Part shown: positions 25,686 through 33,735 of the stretch, piece by piece
How positions within the stretch are numbered: the first letter of the stretch is position 1
Layout of the letters: each line of letters starts with the position of its first letter
Source: Marivita sp046591575
GTDB taxonomy: Bacteria; Pseudomonadota; Alphaproteobacteria; Rhodobacterales; Rhodobacteraceae
Assembly (NCBI RefSeq): GCF_046591575.1
Contig: NZ_JBIQWA010000005.1
Coordinates: 248,001-312,000, forward strand
Length of the DNA stretch: 64,000 nt
Direction of reading: 5' to 3'
Made by a program: the position numbers and the translations under genes
The notes under the pieces: model-generated
What the model was told of the DNA's origin: nothing
What the model saw: the letters and a program-made list of their open reading frames with translations, nothing else
Databases searched by the model: none

Positions 25686-26260
25686 ATGCAGGAAGAGGCA
25701 GGGGGACGTGCGCCCTCTTGGTTTACTCATAGTCTATATGACGAGGCGAGGGCCGTTCTGTCGCCTGCCACCCTCCTGCTGCCCAATCATGTCTTGGATT
25801 TCATTGACCGGCACCCGGTTACGCACGGCGTCTATGGCTGGTGGTTCGACCACGGTCTTCCTGTTGTGCCAAGGGACGGGTGCATCGAGCGCGACGGGAA
25901 GCACCTGCTCTATATTGGCATTGCCCCCCGAAAGACCGGCCAGTGCGGCGAGATGGGCCATTACCTGTGAAAAGCCGACTCTGGCGCAACCACCTACGCG
26001 GGACGGTGCGCACCTCGACCTTGCGTTTGTCGCTTGCGGCGCTTCTCGAACAAGAACTTGAACTGACGTTCTGGCGCGACAAACGAAACCGGGTTCGCAT
26101 GGATCGTCACCACGAGGACAAGCTAACAGAATGGATCGCCAAGCACGCGGCAATTTCGGTCGTGCAGCATGACGAACCGTGGTCCCTTGAGGAAGCGCTG
26201 GTCAGGAACGGGCCACCCCTGTCCCTGAATCTGAGCATGTCCGGGCAGGCGCGGCGTTGA
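25686..26260 (+). pseudogene. GIY-YIG nuclease-family gene (copy 2), frameshifted and truncated
   Basis: The first 80 codons follow copy 1 (HLLYIGIAP). Copy 1 has GCATTGCACCCCCGAAAG and copy 2 GCATTGCCCCCCGAAAG, a one-base loss that shifts the frame into a TGA at 25968. The downstream frame (RPVRRDG, RLWRNHLRGTVRTSTLRLSL to SLNLSMSG) is kept until the deletion joint at about 26250. It then ends in QARR, lacking about 17 residues. The gene is not functional. Confidence 0.9.
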
Positions 26261-26263
26261 TTG

Positions 26264-26554
26264 TAAGCCCAGCCTGGTGCTCTTTCAGAATGCCAATGAT
26301 CTATTCTTCACTAAAACGGTTTCTCTTCATCGTCTGTTTCCTCAGTTGGAGAACAGGCTAACCAAAATTCCAGGACATTTCAGGGGAGCAGGTCAGGGCC
26401 ATGGAAGTCCGCGGATGCAGTCGAATGGGAAACCCTCAAATGGGTCGACTGGTTCAACAATCGCCGCCTGCTCGAACCAATCGGATACATCACGCCAAAT
26501 GAAGCTGAGGAGGCGTTCTATGCAAACATGAACACACTCGATAAAGTCGCGTAA
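26264..26554. mobile_element. Fragments of IS3-family elements
   Basis: On the minus strand, 26330 to about 26264 encodes the start of an orfA (MKRNRFSEE, stop, IIGILKEHQAGL), with TAG in place of a Gln codon and no downstream part. On the plus strand, 26402-26554 encodes the end of an orfB (EWETLKWVDWFNNRRLLEPI to the stop). Head-to-head fragments mean at least two copies were rearranged here, probably when the right part of the second island was lost. Confidence 0.78.
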
Positions 26555-26671
26555 GAAGAACTGAACAGTCTCCGGTAAAACCGGTGCGGTTCAGGGCGCG
26601 CAGCAAAGGTGAGTATGCGACGTCAGGATGGTCGTCGGAAAGCTGGTGGAATTCGATCATACGGTTTTTCT

Positions 26672-27043
26672 TTAAAATCCACCGGACTTGAAACCAAAAA
26701 ACACCTTGGTCACGTCCTCAGTGATGTCCCACGTCACGCGACTGCCATCTCGCACGAAGAGGCTATCGCCTGTGCTGAGCTCGGTGGTTTCTCCCGTGCT
26801 CATCTCTGTCAATCGGCAATGGCCAGACAGGATCGTCATAAGCTCATCGCCCTGTTCAGTACATTCGAACACGCCCCGCGTACAACGCCAGATGCCCATG
26901 CGCGTTGTATGCCCAGGACCACCAGCATCCAAGCGCCCGGAGGCTTTGGGATCGCCACTTTTGATGTGATAGTTGCTCAGCGGATTGTCGAACGGCCACG
27001 CGTCGAGGTCACCAACATCATCACTGGGTGTGTACTTGATCAT
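26672..27043 (-). CDS. Cupin-domain protein (DUF861-like)
   Basis: This 123-residue single-domain cupin has GIWRCTRGVFECTEQGDELM (first cupin motif region), then ILSGHCRL and LSTGDSLFVRDGSRVTWDI. That is the pattern of the DUF861 cupins related to ureidoglycine aminohydrolase. Metal-ligand histidines are few, so catalysis is unsure. The ATG at 27043 has GAAAGGAT as ribosome site. It lies between IS3 fragments and has a symmetric operator-like element in its leader. The substrate is unknown. Confidence 0.78.
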   Translation of the reverse strand: MIKYTPSDDVGDLDAWPFDNPLSNYHIKSGDPKASGRLDAGGPGHTTRMGIWRCTRGVFECTEQGDELMTILSGHCRLTEMSTGETTELSTGDSLFVRDGSRVTWDITEDVTKVFFGFKSGGF

Positions 27044-27534
27044 CGCGCAATCCTTTCGCTTGGATGGGATGTTTTACTGAACTGTTCAGAGACACAACCC
27101 GTCAACGTAACGACATTGGTCTGACGTGTTGTCAAAGTCGCTCGTGACATCTTACCGGATCGAACCAAAAGCTGTCGGAGTTCCAACAATTTTTTGCTCT
27201 GAGCCATCAGGACTAAGTTTCTGTATTCCTCTGCAAGCATTGACGGACAGCGGCATGGTCTCTGGCTATCGCAAGCTGACGGATGATCTGCGCGACCAGG
27301 GCGAACACATCTCGGAGAAGAGCAGATATTCAAACAACAGCATGCTGCCGCACCCGCATGTGCCTGATCAGCAGGACGTGAGGCGGTTTCAAAGGCGGAA
27401 CTCCCTGCGGTTCGCGTCGTAGACGCAGGCATGGGTTGTAAAAATGCAGTCGCCACTTCACGAAATCGTGCGGAACTCGTCGCGTGCGGGCTGGTTGTTT
27501 CTCTAACCACCTCTAGCGACAGGGATTACGTCTT
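27044..27534. other. Eroded intergenic region with IS3 scraps
   Basis: No convincing gene in about 490 bp. It contains a palindromic operator candidate at 27077-27089. At about 27257-27310 the plus strand reads GYRKLTDDLRDQGEH, an IS3-family orfB remnant. Open frames on both strands here show no recognisable domain. Confidence 0.5.
27077..27089. promoter_or_regulatory. 13 bp perfect palindrome CTGAAC-T-GTTCAG (TetR-type operator candidate)
   Basis: CTGAAC (27077-27082) and GTTCAG (27084-27089) are exact complements around one T. They lie 34 bp upstream of the cupin start on its minus-strand leader. This size and symmetry are typical of TetR-family operators. No regulator gene is left nearby, and the RND pump genes lie in the other direction at 27.5 kb. 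Confidence 0.5.
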
Positions 27535-28671
27535 ATGCTCCTTTCCGGTCTCCTACGGTCTTTCGCAACCGCCGCGCTCATCACCTGCACCGCCATTCCG
27601 GCAATTGCGCAATCCTTGACCGACCAGCTGTCGCAGAGCGGACCTTATGGCAGTATCGCGAACATTCTGAAAGCAACGGACGGGGCGGAGGACGCTTTGG
27701 ATACGGGCCAGCGTCTGACCCTTTTTGCCCCGACGGACGAAGCCTTTGCCCGTTTGCCGGACGACCTGCGCGACGCGCTGACTGCGGCAGGGGGCGATGC
27801 GGCGCGTGAACTTTTGCTTGGCGCGCATCTGGTCCGGGAATGGCAGGAACAGGATGATCTGCCCGTTGAGATGCAAAGCCTTGGCGGACAGCGCCTGCTT
27901 GTGACCTATACCGATGGCGCGCTGACCCTGCGTCTTGGGGCTGACAAGTCTCTTACCGATCCTGATGCGATCCGGGCCGCGCGGGCCAGCGCGGCGCAAA
28001 TCCGGGCTGCCAATTCCGATCGGATCGGCCCGCTTCTGGTACATCCGCTTGACCGCGTGTTGCTGCCCGAGGGACTTGGCGATGCGATTACCGCCGCCGA
28101 GGATCAGGCCACGGCCGAGACGGTCGCCACGGGCAGCGATACGCAGACCGCCGACCCCCTATCACAGCAGCTGGCGCGCACCGATGGCGATGGCACGTCC
28201 GACGCCCTAGTGCCGGATGAAGCCGACACCCGGACCCAACGCACGGAATCGTCCGGCGTCGATACTGTCGACCTTCCTGAGCCAAATGTCGTTGTCCTGA
28301 CCCCCGAACCCGCGCCGGAGGCAGCATCGGACCCGGTATCGACGCAGCAACAGGATCAGGCGCAAGACGCCTCATCGGACGACGCGGCGCGCGATATCGC
28401 TCTGACGCGGTCGGTCACGTCGGTTTCGGAGTTGCTCGGCCAGACAGTCACCAGTCCTGAGGGCGAAGACCTGGGCGTGGTGTCCGATCTGCTGATGGCG
28501 CTCGACAATGGCCAGATCGAGACACTCGTGATCAGCCAGGAAACCGGGTTTCTTGGGTTGGGCGGCACCGAAACGCTGCGTGTCGCGCTTGACACGCTGT
28601 CAATCGACCCGTTGCAGAACCGCTTGATCATTGACCGGCCGGATGGGTCGGACGAAGGATCAAACGAATGA
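27535..28671 (+). CDS. Exported fasciclin-domain plus PRC-barrel-domain protein
   Basis: The 378-residue protein has a Sec signal peptide ending near AIPAIAQ. A fasciclin (FAS1) domain follows (about 30-180: ILKATDGAEDALDTGQRLTL, FAPTDEAFARLPDDL, LLVHPLDRVLLP). Next comes a long acidic/proline-rich linker (about 185-285) and a C-terminal PRC-barrel (SVSELLGQTVTSPEGEDLGV). It is an envelope protein, perhaps adhesive or regulatory. Its stop overlaps the start of the RND adaptor gene by 4 nt, so it is likely co-expressed with the pump, which is an unusual partnership. Confidence 0.88.
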   Translation: MLLSGLLRSFATAALITCTAIPAIAQSLTDQLSQSGPYGSIANILKATDGAEDALDTGQRLTLFAPTDEAFARLPDDLRDALTAAGGDAARELLLGAHLVREWQEQDDLPVEMQSLGGQRLLVTYTDGALTLRLGADKSLTDPDAIRAARASAAQIRAANSDRIGPLLVHPLDRVLLPEGLGDAITAAEDQATAETVATGSDTQTADPLSQQLARTDGDGTSDALVPDEADTRTQRTESSGVDTVDLPEPNVVVLTPEPAPEAASDPVSTQQQDQAQDASSDDAARDIALTRSVTSVSELLGQTVTSPEGEDLGVVSDLLMALDNGQIETLVISQETGFLGLGGTETLRVALDTLSIDPLQNRLIIDRPDGSDEGSNE

Positions 28672-29906
28672 CACAAACGCAGCGAGGCGCGGTCAAGCCG
28701 CCAGAGGATGGGCACCAGACACAGCCGCATGCCGACACCGAAGAGGACGCGCCGTCGCGCAAGGGCGCCTGGTTCTGGGCGCTGATTGCGGTGCTTTTTC
28801 TCGCGATAGGCGGCGGCATTTTCGCTTGGCTGACATTCTCGGGCGGTGACGAACAGGCGCAAAACGCGCCACAGCCGCCATTGGTGCGGGTCGCGCTTGT
28901 GGAACAGGCGGATCGCCTAGAGGTGCGGCAATCGGGATTTGTGCGCCCATTGTTCGAAGTACAGGTTGCCTCCGAAGTGGCCGGGCGCATCGCCGAACTG
29001 AGTCCGAGTTTTCGGCTGGGATCGCAGGTCAAGGCTGGAGATGTTCTCGTCCAGCTGGATCGCGACACGTTTGAAGCAGACGAAGCACAGGCGCGGGCCC
29101 GGCTAGAGCAGGCCCGCGCCGCCGTGACAGAGGCGCGCATCACACGCGACCGCGCGCAGGAACTAGAGGATCGTGGCTTTGGCACCGAGGAGCAGTTGCA
29201 GGAATCCATTCTTGGCGTGGCCCGAGCGCAGGCAGAGCTTGCCGCGGCGCGTGCTTCAATCACCCGCACAGAAAGCAATCTCGACAATGCGACCATCACG
29301 GCCCCCTTCGACGCGTTGGTGACCGCGCGCACAGCGGCTCCGGGACAGATCGTGCAACCGGGGGCAAGCCTCGGCACTCTGGTCGCGCTCGAAGCGGCAG
29401 AAGTCGAGATGGGGCTTGTGCCACCCGACATCGCGCTGCTTGGCGATCTAAGCAAAATGCGCGGTGCCAAGGTAGAGATCCGGGGCATCGGCCCTGATGC
29501 GCCGCAACTGGGTGTCGGAGTAGTCAGCGATGTCGATCCAAGCATTGAGAACCGCACCCGCACCACTGCGCTTGTCGTGCGGATCAATGACGCATTCGCG
29601 CCGCGCGATCCCCGCCCCCTGCGGGTCGGCGAACTGGTCAACCTGATCCTGCCCGCACAACTGTCGGACGGCAACGTGCTGTCCCTGCCCGTCGCCGCGC
29701 TGACCAATCGCGATACCGTCTGGACGGTGGAGGACGGCAAACTGCGCCGGGCGCAGGTTCAGGTGCTGCAACGCGCCGAAGAACGCGCGCTTGTATTGTC
29801 AAATGCGCTTGATGTTGGCGCGCCGGTGATGGTGTCGGATCTCGCTGCCGCGTTCGAAGGACAGGTCGTGCGCGTCGCGAACGCTGAGCGAGAGGCGGAT
29901 TCCTGA
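28668..29906 (+). CDS. RND efflux periplasmic adaptor (membrane fusion) subunit
   Basis: The 412-residue HlyD/AcrA-type adaptor has one N-terminal membrane anchor (about residues 36-58). It has the lipoyl halves PLFEVQVASEVAGRIAELSP and NATITAPFDALVTARTAAPG flanking a coiled-coil hairpin (about 110-190), then beta-barrel and membrane-proximal domains. It links the inner-membrane pump encoded next to an outer-membrane channel, which is not encoded here. The ATG overlaps the fasciclin gene stop, and its own stop lies 1 nt before the pump start. Confidence 0.95.
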   Translation: MTQTQRGAVKPPEDGHQTQPHADTEEDAPSRKGAWFWALIAVLFLAIGGGIFAWLTFSGGDEQAQNAPQPPLVRVALVEQADRLEVRQSGFVRPLFEVQVASEVAGRIAELSPSFRLGSQVKAGDVLVQLDRDTFEADEAQARARLEQARAAVTEARITRDRAQELEDRGFGTEEQLQESILGVARAQAELAAARASITRTESNLDNATITAPFDALVTARTAAPGQIVQPGASLGTLVALEAAEVEMGLVPPDIALLGDLSKMRGAKVEIRGIGPDAPQLGVGVVSDVDPSIENRTRTTALVVRINDAFAPRDPRPLRVGELVNLILPAQLSDGNVLSLPVAALTNRDTVWTVEDGKLRRAQVQVLQRAEERALVLSNALDVGAPVMVSDLAAAFEGQVVRVANAEREADS

Positions 29907-29907
29907 T

Positions 29908-32900
29908 ATGAAACGCCTGATCCGATGGTTTCTTTACAACCGGGTCGCCGCCAATCTGCTGATGATAGCACTCATCGCGGCGGGCGTGACGTCGATCCAA
30001 AACCTGACAGTGCGCACCTTCCCCGAGATTGCGGTGAACACCGTCAGCGTCACCGTGGTCTATCCCGGTGCCACGCCAACCGAGGTGGCAAGCGCGATCT
30101 TGACCCCCATAGAGGAAGAGCTTCAGGGCCTCGAAGGTGTTCGCGAAATGACATCGACCGCGACGCAGGGCACTGGAACGGTGACCGCCGAACTGACCAG
30201 CGGGGCCGATATCCGGCGGGTCAAGAACGATATCGAAACCCGTGTTGCCCGCATCACCACGTTTCCCGACGCCGCGCAGGCGCCCCGCATCGTCGAGGTG
30301 GAGCCAACTGAACTGGCTGTGCAGATTGCCCTTTATGGCGATGTGCCCGCACCCACGCTCAAGGCGCTTGGCGAACGGGTGCGCGATGATCTGACCGACA
30401 TGACCGGCATTAGCCAGGTCAGCCTGTCTGGCATCCCGACCGACCAGATCGAGGTCGCGGTCACACGCGACACGCTGCGCGCCTACGGCATCGGCCTGAC
30501 CGAGCTTGGCCAACGGATCGAATCCGGCACGCTCGACCTGTCGGGCGGCACCATCGACACCGGTCGGACCGATCTGCAACTGCGCACCGTGGGCGAGGCG
30601 CGCACCGCCGAGGAGTATCGCGAGACGATCGTTTTCGCCGGCGAGAACGGCGCGTTGGTGCGCCTGTCTGACATCGCCGAAGTGCGCGATACGTTGGCCG
30701 CAGGCGACATCGCTGCCACGATCGACGGGGTGCAGGCGCTTTTCGTGTCGGTCAACCGCGCCGGAAGCGAGCAGGTGCTCAATATCGTCGATCAGGTGCA
30801 AGCCTATCTTGACACGGAATTGAAGCCGTCCCTGCCCGATCAGGTGCAGGCCGTGGTCTGGCGCAATTCCGGCGAACAGCTTAGCGGGCGCATTGACCTG
30901 CTGGTCAAGAACGGTGCAATCGGCACGGCGCTCATCCTGCTGGTCCTGATGCTGTTTCTTGATATCCGCATCGCCGCCTGGGTGGCCACCGGCGTCATCA
31001 TCGCCTTTATCGCCGCCTTTGCACCGATGCTGGTCTATGGCACCACCATCAACCAGCTGTCGCTTTTTGGGTTCATCCTTGCCCTTGGCATCGTGGTGGA
31101 CGATGCGATTGTGGTGGGCGAATCCGTCTACAGCCAAATCGAAAGCGGCTCTGACACGCCGGCCGAGGACGGCATCATGACGGTGTGGAAGCCGATCCTG
31201 TTTTCGGTTACCACCACGATCCTTGCCTTTGTGCCGCTGCTGTTCCTGCCCGGCGCGTCGGGGTCTTTCATCACCCCGGTGGCAGCGGTGGTGATCTATG
31301 TTCTGGCACTGTCGCTGGTGGAAAGCTTTCTGATCCTGCCGCGCCACCTGCAAAGCGTGAAGGCGCGCGATCCGCATAAATGGTCGCCCCGCCGCCTGCA
31401 GGAACCGGTGCGCAAGCGCGTCGCCGATATGCTTGAACGGTTCGCAGACGGGCCGCTGCGGCGCGTCGTGCGGGGCTGCATTCTGCATCCGCTGGTGGCC
31501 ATTATCGGGGCCTTTGCGATTGCCCTGGCCGTGGCGGGGCTTTTCACCGGCGGTGTGGTCAAGTTTACCTTCTTTCCGCAGATCGAAGGTAATTTCGTCA
31601 CCGCCGAGCTAAGCTTTCCCGAAGGCACCAGCGACACCGCGACGCTGGAGCGCGCCACCGAACTGAGCGCCGCTGCGCGCCGCGTCGGAGAAGAGCTGGG
31701 TGGGGCCGAATTGCTGCAGAACACCGCCATCAACATCGGGTTCAGCCCCGGGTCCGGCGGCCCCGGTGGCGGCGGTCTGGCTGCGGGCAACCGCGCCACC
31801 GTGTCGGCCAAGCTGCTCGACGCCTCCACCCGCGAGGTCAGCGCCGGGGCCTTTCGCAACGCCTGGCGTGACGAGGTCGGCGAGATCCCGGGCGCGCGCG
31901 AACTGGTCTTTTCCTCGTCGCTGATCGGTGTCGGCGCGCCGATCCTGCTTGAGGTATCGGCCGAGAACGAGGAAAACCGCGATGCTGCCGTCGGGGAATT
32001 GCGCGCCGCTCTCGAAGGCCGCGCAGGTGTTCAAGACATCCGCGACGACCGCACATCGGCGGCACAGGAAATCGCTATCCGCCTCAAACCAGCGGCCGAA
32101 AGCTATGGCGTGCCGCTTCAGACGCTGGCCAGCGAGGTGCGCGGCGCGTTCTACGGCGTGACCATCGACCAAATCGCCCGCGATCAGGAAGAGGTGGACG
32201 TGCGCTTGCGCCTTGTCGAGGATCAGCGCGACAGCGTCACCGATCTTCTGGCGCTGCGCATCCAGACGGCGGATGGCCCCGTGCCGCTAACCGTGCTGGC
32301 CGATGTCGCGCTCGAACCCGCGCCCATCGAGATCGAACGCATCGGTGGGCGCACGGTGACGACGCTCACCGCCGATGTGGACACCTCGCAAACAACGGGC
32401 GGTGCGGAAACCACATGGTTGATGCAGGACATCGTGCCGCAACTCGAACGCGACTATCCGGGCCTCACCGTGTCGACCGGCGGCGAACAAGAGGAAGCGG
32501 GGCGGTTCGGATCGTCAATTGCCATGAATTTCTCGCTGGCGTTGTTGGCCATCTACACAGTTCTTGCGCTGGCCTTTTCCAGCTACCTGCGCCCCCTGAT
32601 CGTTCTGGGCATCGTCCCTTTCGGTCTGATCGGCGCGATTATGGGCCATGCCATACTGGGTCTAGATCTCACCTTGCTCAGTATGTTCGGCATCATCGGC
32701 CTGTCGGGCGTCGTGGTAAACGGGGCACTAATGATCGTGACATTCATCCAGCAGCGCGAACATGGTGGGGCTGCGCCATTCGAGGCCATCGAAGAAGCCA
32801 CCCTCGCCAGATTCCGCCCCGTGCTATTGACAACGCTGACCACCTTTCTGGGCATCTCACCGCTCATCCTGGAACCGTCGGTACAGGCACAATTCCTCGT

Positions 32901-33030
32901 GCCGACCGCCGTATCGCTGGGCTTCGGCATCCTGTTCGTACTGGTGATCCAGATGATCCTCGTCCCCGCCTACGCCTCCCTCTTTTCGCGCGGCGAACAA
33001 CGGGTCAGGGGCGAGCGGCAGATGGCATGA
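29908..33030 (+). CDS. RND-superfamily efflux pump, inner-membrane permease
   Basis: The 1040-residue AcrB-like proton-driven pump has a first membrane helix within FLYNRVAANLLMIALIAAGV, two large periplasmic porter loops and the usual twelve membrane spans. TM4 carries LGIVVDDAIVVGESVY, the acidic proton-relay motif, and a second helix bundle is near the C-terminus. There is no metal-specific signature, and drugs, dyes or lipids are possible substrates. Third gene of the operon. A large open frame on the complementary strand (29638-31488) is a GC-rich shadow. Confidence 0.96.
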   Translation: MKRLIRWFLYNRVAANLLMIALIAAGVTSIQNLTVRTFPEIAVNTVSVTVVYPGATPTEVASAILTPIEEELQGLEGVREMTSTATQGTGTVTAELTSGADIRRVKNDIETRVARITTFPDAAQAPRIVEVEPTELAVQIALYGDVPAPTLKALGERVRDDLTDMTGISQVSLSGIPTDQIEVAVTRDTLRAYGIGLTELGQRIESGTLDLSGGTIDTGRTDLQLRTVGEARTAEEYRETIVFAGENGALVRLSDIAEVRDTLAAGDIAATIDGVQALFVSVNRAGSEQVLNIVDQVQAYLDTELKPSLPDQVQAVVWRNSGEQLSGRIDLLVKNGAIGTALILLVLMLFLDIRIAAWVATGVIIAFIAAFAPMLVYGTTINQLSLFGFILALGIVVDDAIVVGESVYSQIESGSDTPAEDGIMTVWKPILFSVTTTILAFVPLLFLPGASGSFITPVAAVVIYVLALSLVESFLILPRHLQSVKARDPHKWSPRRLQEPVRKRVADMLERFADGPLRRVVRGCILHPLVAIIGAFAIALAVAGLFTGGVVKFTFFPQIEGNFVTAELSFPEGTSDTATLERATELSAAARRVGEELGGAELLQNTAINIGFSPGSGGPGGGGLAAGNRATVSAKLLDASTREVSAGAFRNAWRDEVGEIPGARELVFSSSLIGVGAPILLEVSAENEENRDAAVGELRAALEGRAGVQDIRDDRTSAAQEIAIRLKPAAESYGVPLQTLASEVRGAFYGVTIDQIARDQEEVDVRLRLVEDQRDSVTDLLALRIQTADGPVPLTVLADVALEPAPIEIERIGGRTVTTLTADVDTSQTTGGAETTWLMQDIVPQLERDYPGLTVSTGGEQEEAGRFGSSIAMNFSLALLAIYTVLALAFSSYLRPLIVLGIVPFGLIGAIMGHAILGLDLTLLSMFGIIGLSGVVVNGALMIVTFIQQREHGGAAPFEAIEEATLARFRPVLLTTLTTFLGISPLILEPSVQAQFLVPTAVSLGFGILFVLVIQMILVPAYASLFSRGEQRVRGERQMA

Positions 33031-33735
33031 TACGGACTTTGGAGTGAGAAAGGCCGACCGAGGTTAAAATCGTGCTTTCAATAAGCCAACACAGGTCCGC
33101 GCGACCGCAAAGATCAGTTTCCGGTTCGTGCGGCCCCCCAGGCGCTCATGGAGTTGAGAACCGGACTCAATGTTTCGCCATCGGGTGACAGCGCATATTC
33201 GACCCGCACCGGGACTTCGGCAAACACATTCCGTATGCCAAAGCCCGGCCACCGCTTTCGCGCTGACCGATCTTTATGGGTCCATAGCACGGTTGCAGGG
33301 GAACCAAATGGTCGTCGAGATAAAACGTGTCGAACGGGTTTTCGGAGTCACGCTTACATCCATCGCGGATCATATTGCAGGATGGCCGAGACAGGAAAAA
33401 TAGCTTTGCGCCCCTGCGGCCAAACCGATCCCACCCGGCAACGCCCACACGCATCCAACCCCTAACCCAGATGCCCCCACCACCTTGTCCAGCGTCGCCG
33501 GATAGTTGTGTGCCCGGGTTTCCCCGGTGACGGCGTTCAGATCAGCCCTGGATGGGTGCGCCGCGCGTCAAGCAGGGTGACGCGCAGGTCAAGGTCGAGC
33601 CTGTGAATATCGGTATTGGTGGGAAGGTTTCTCTGTGCTGGATAGGTGATTGGAATTGCAAGGGCGGCGGCGCTGGTCGCCGCAGAGTGGGTGGTCGGCC
33701 CGCAATCTGGCATGGAATGCGGGCCGCGTCTCGTC
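33031..33735. other. Eroded intergenic region between the RND operon and catalase
   Basis: About 700 bp with no intact gene. The minus strand keeps the tail of an HxlR-type regulator (33114-33240). Further right it has a short protein-like stretch (PFDTFYLDDHLVPLQPCYGP, about 33255-33325) that I do not recognise, and another ending LDLDLRVTLLDARRTHPG at 33540. This looks like a decayed cluster, not a regulatory region. Confidence 0.6.
33114..33240 (-). pseudogene. HxlR-family regulator remnant (C-terminal part)
   Basis: The frame reads VFAEVPVRVEYALSPDGETL then SPVLNSMSAWGAARTGN and a TGA. Wing and C-terminal helix of HxlR regulators follow the pattern P-x-R-V-E-Y-x-L-T-x-x-G, L-x-P-V-L-x-x-L-x-x-W. 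The N-terminal helix-turn-helix with its sensor cysteine is missing. It may once have controlled neighbouring genes now also lost. Confidence 0.7.

Larger units (their letters stand above)
25092..26250. repeat. 1.2 kb duplicated controller/nuclease module (matches 10806-11965)
   Basis: The two segments align along their whole length in the same orientation, by eye at roughly 90 percent or more identity, including intergenic DNA and both promoter regions. The match begins inside the C-terminal codons of the small conserved protein. It ends after ATGTCCGGGCA in the nuclease gene, where copy 2 jumps to GGCGCGGCG, a string found about 215 bp further on in copy 1 (near 12172). This is a deletion at GCA microhomology. 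Confidence 0.9.
17278..26265. mobile_element. Second, decayed island in tandem, carrying DRT3
   Basis: The segment starts directly at the right att repeat and runs DRT3 cargo, RNA candidate, then the 70-aa/XRE/GIY-YIG module found in the first island. It then breaks off at about 26250-26265 against IS3 debris. The membrane protein, ATPase, primase, AlpA, integrase and far attachment repeat of the first island are missing. Several reading frames are broken and three IS elements have entered, so it is a dead relative of the first island. Where its original right end lay cannot be told. Confidence 0.75.

Noticed and set aside
27040..27510. 156-codon minus-strand frame as a possible TetR regulator for the nearby palindrome
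   Set aside because: The translation has no helix-turn-helix and crosses an IS3 scrap on the other strand.
29638..31488. 616-codon open frame on the minus strand
   Set aside because: It lies wholly antisense to the RND adaptor and pump genes, is rich in Arg, His and Gln, and shows no domain. GC-rich third positions explain it.
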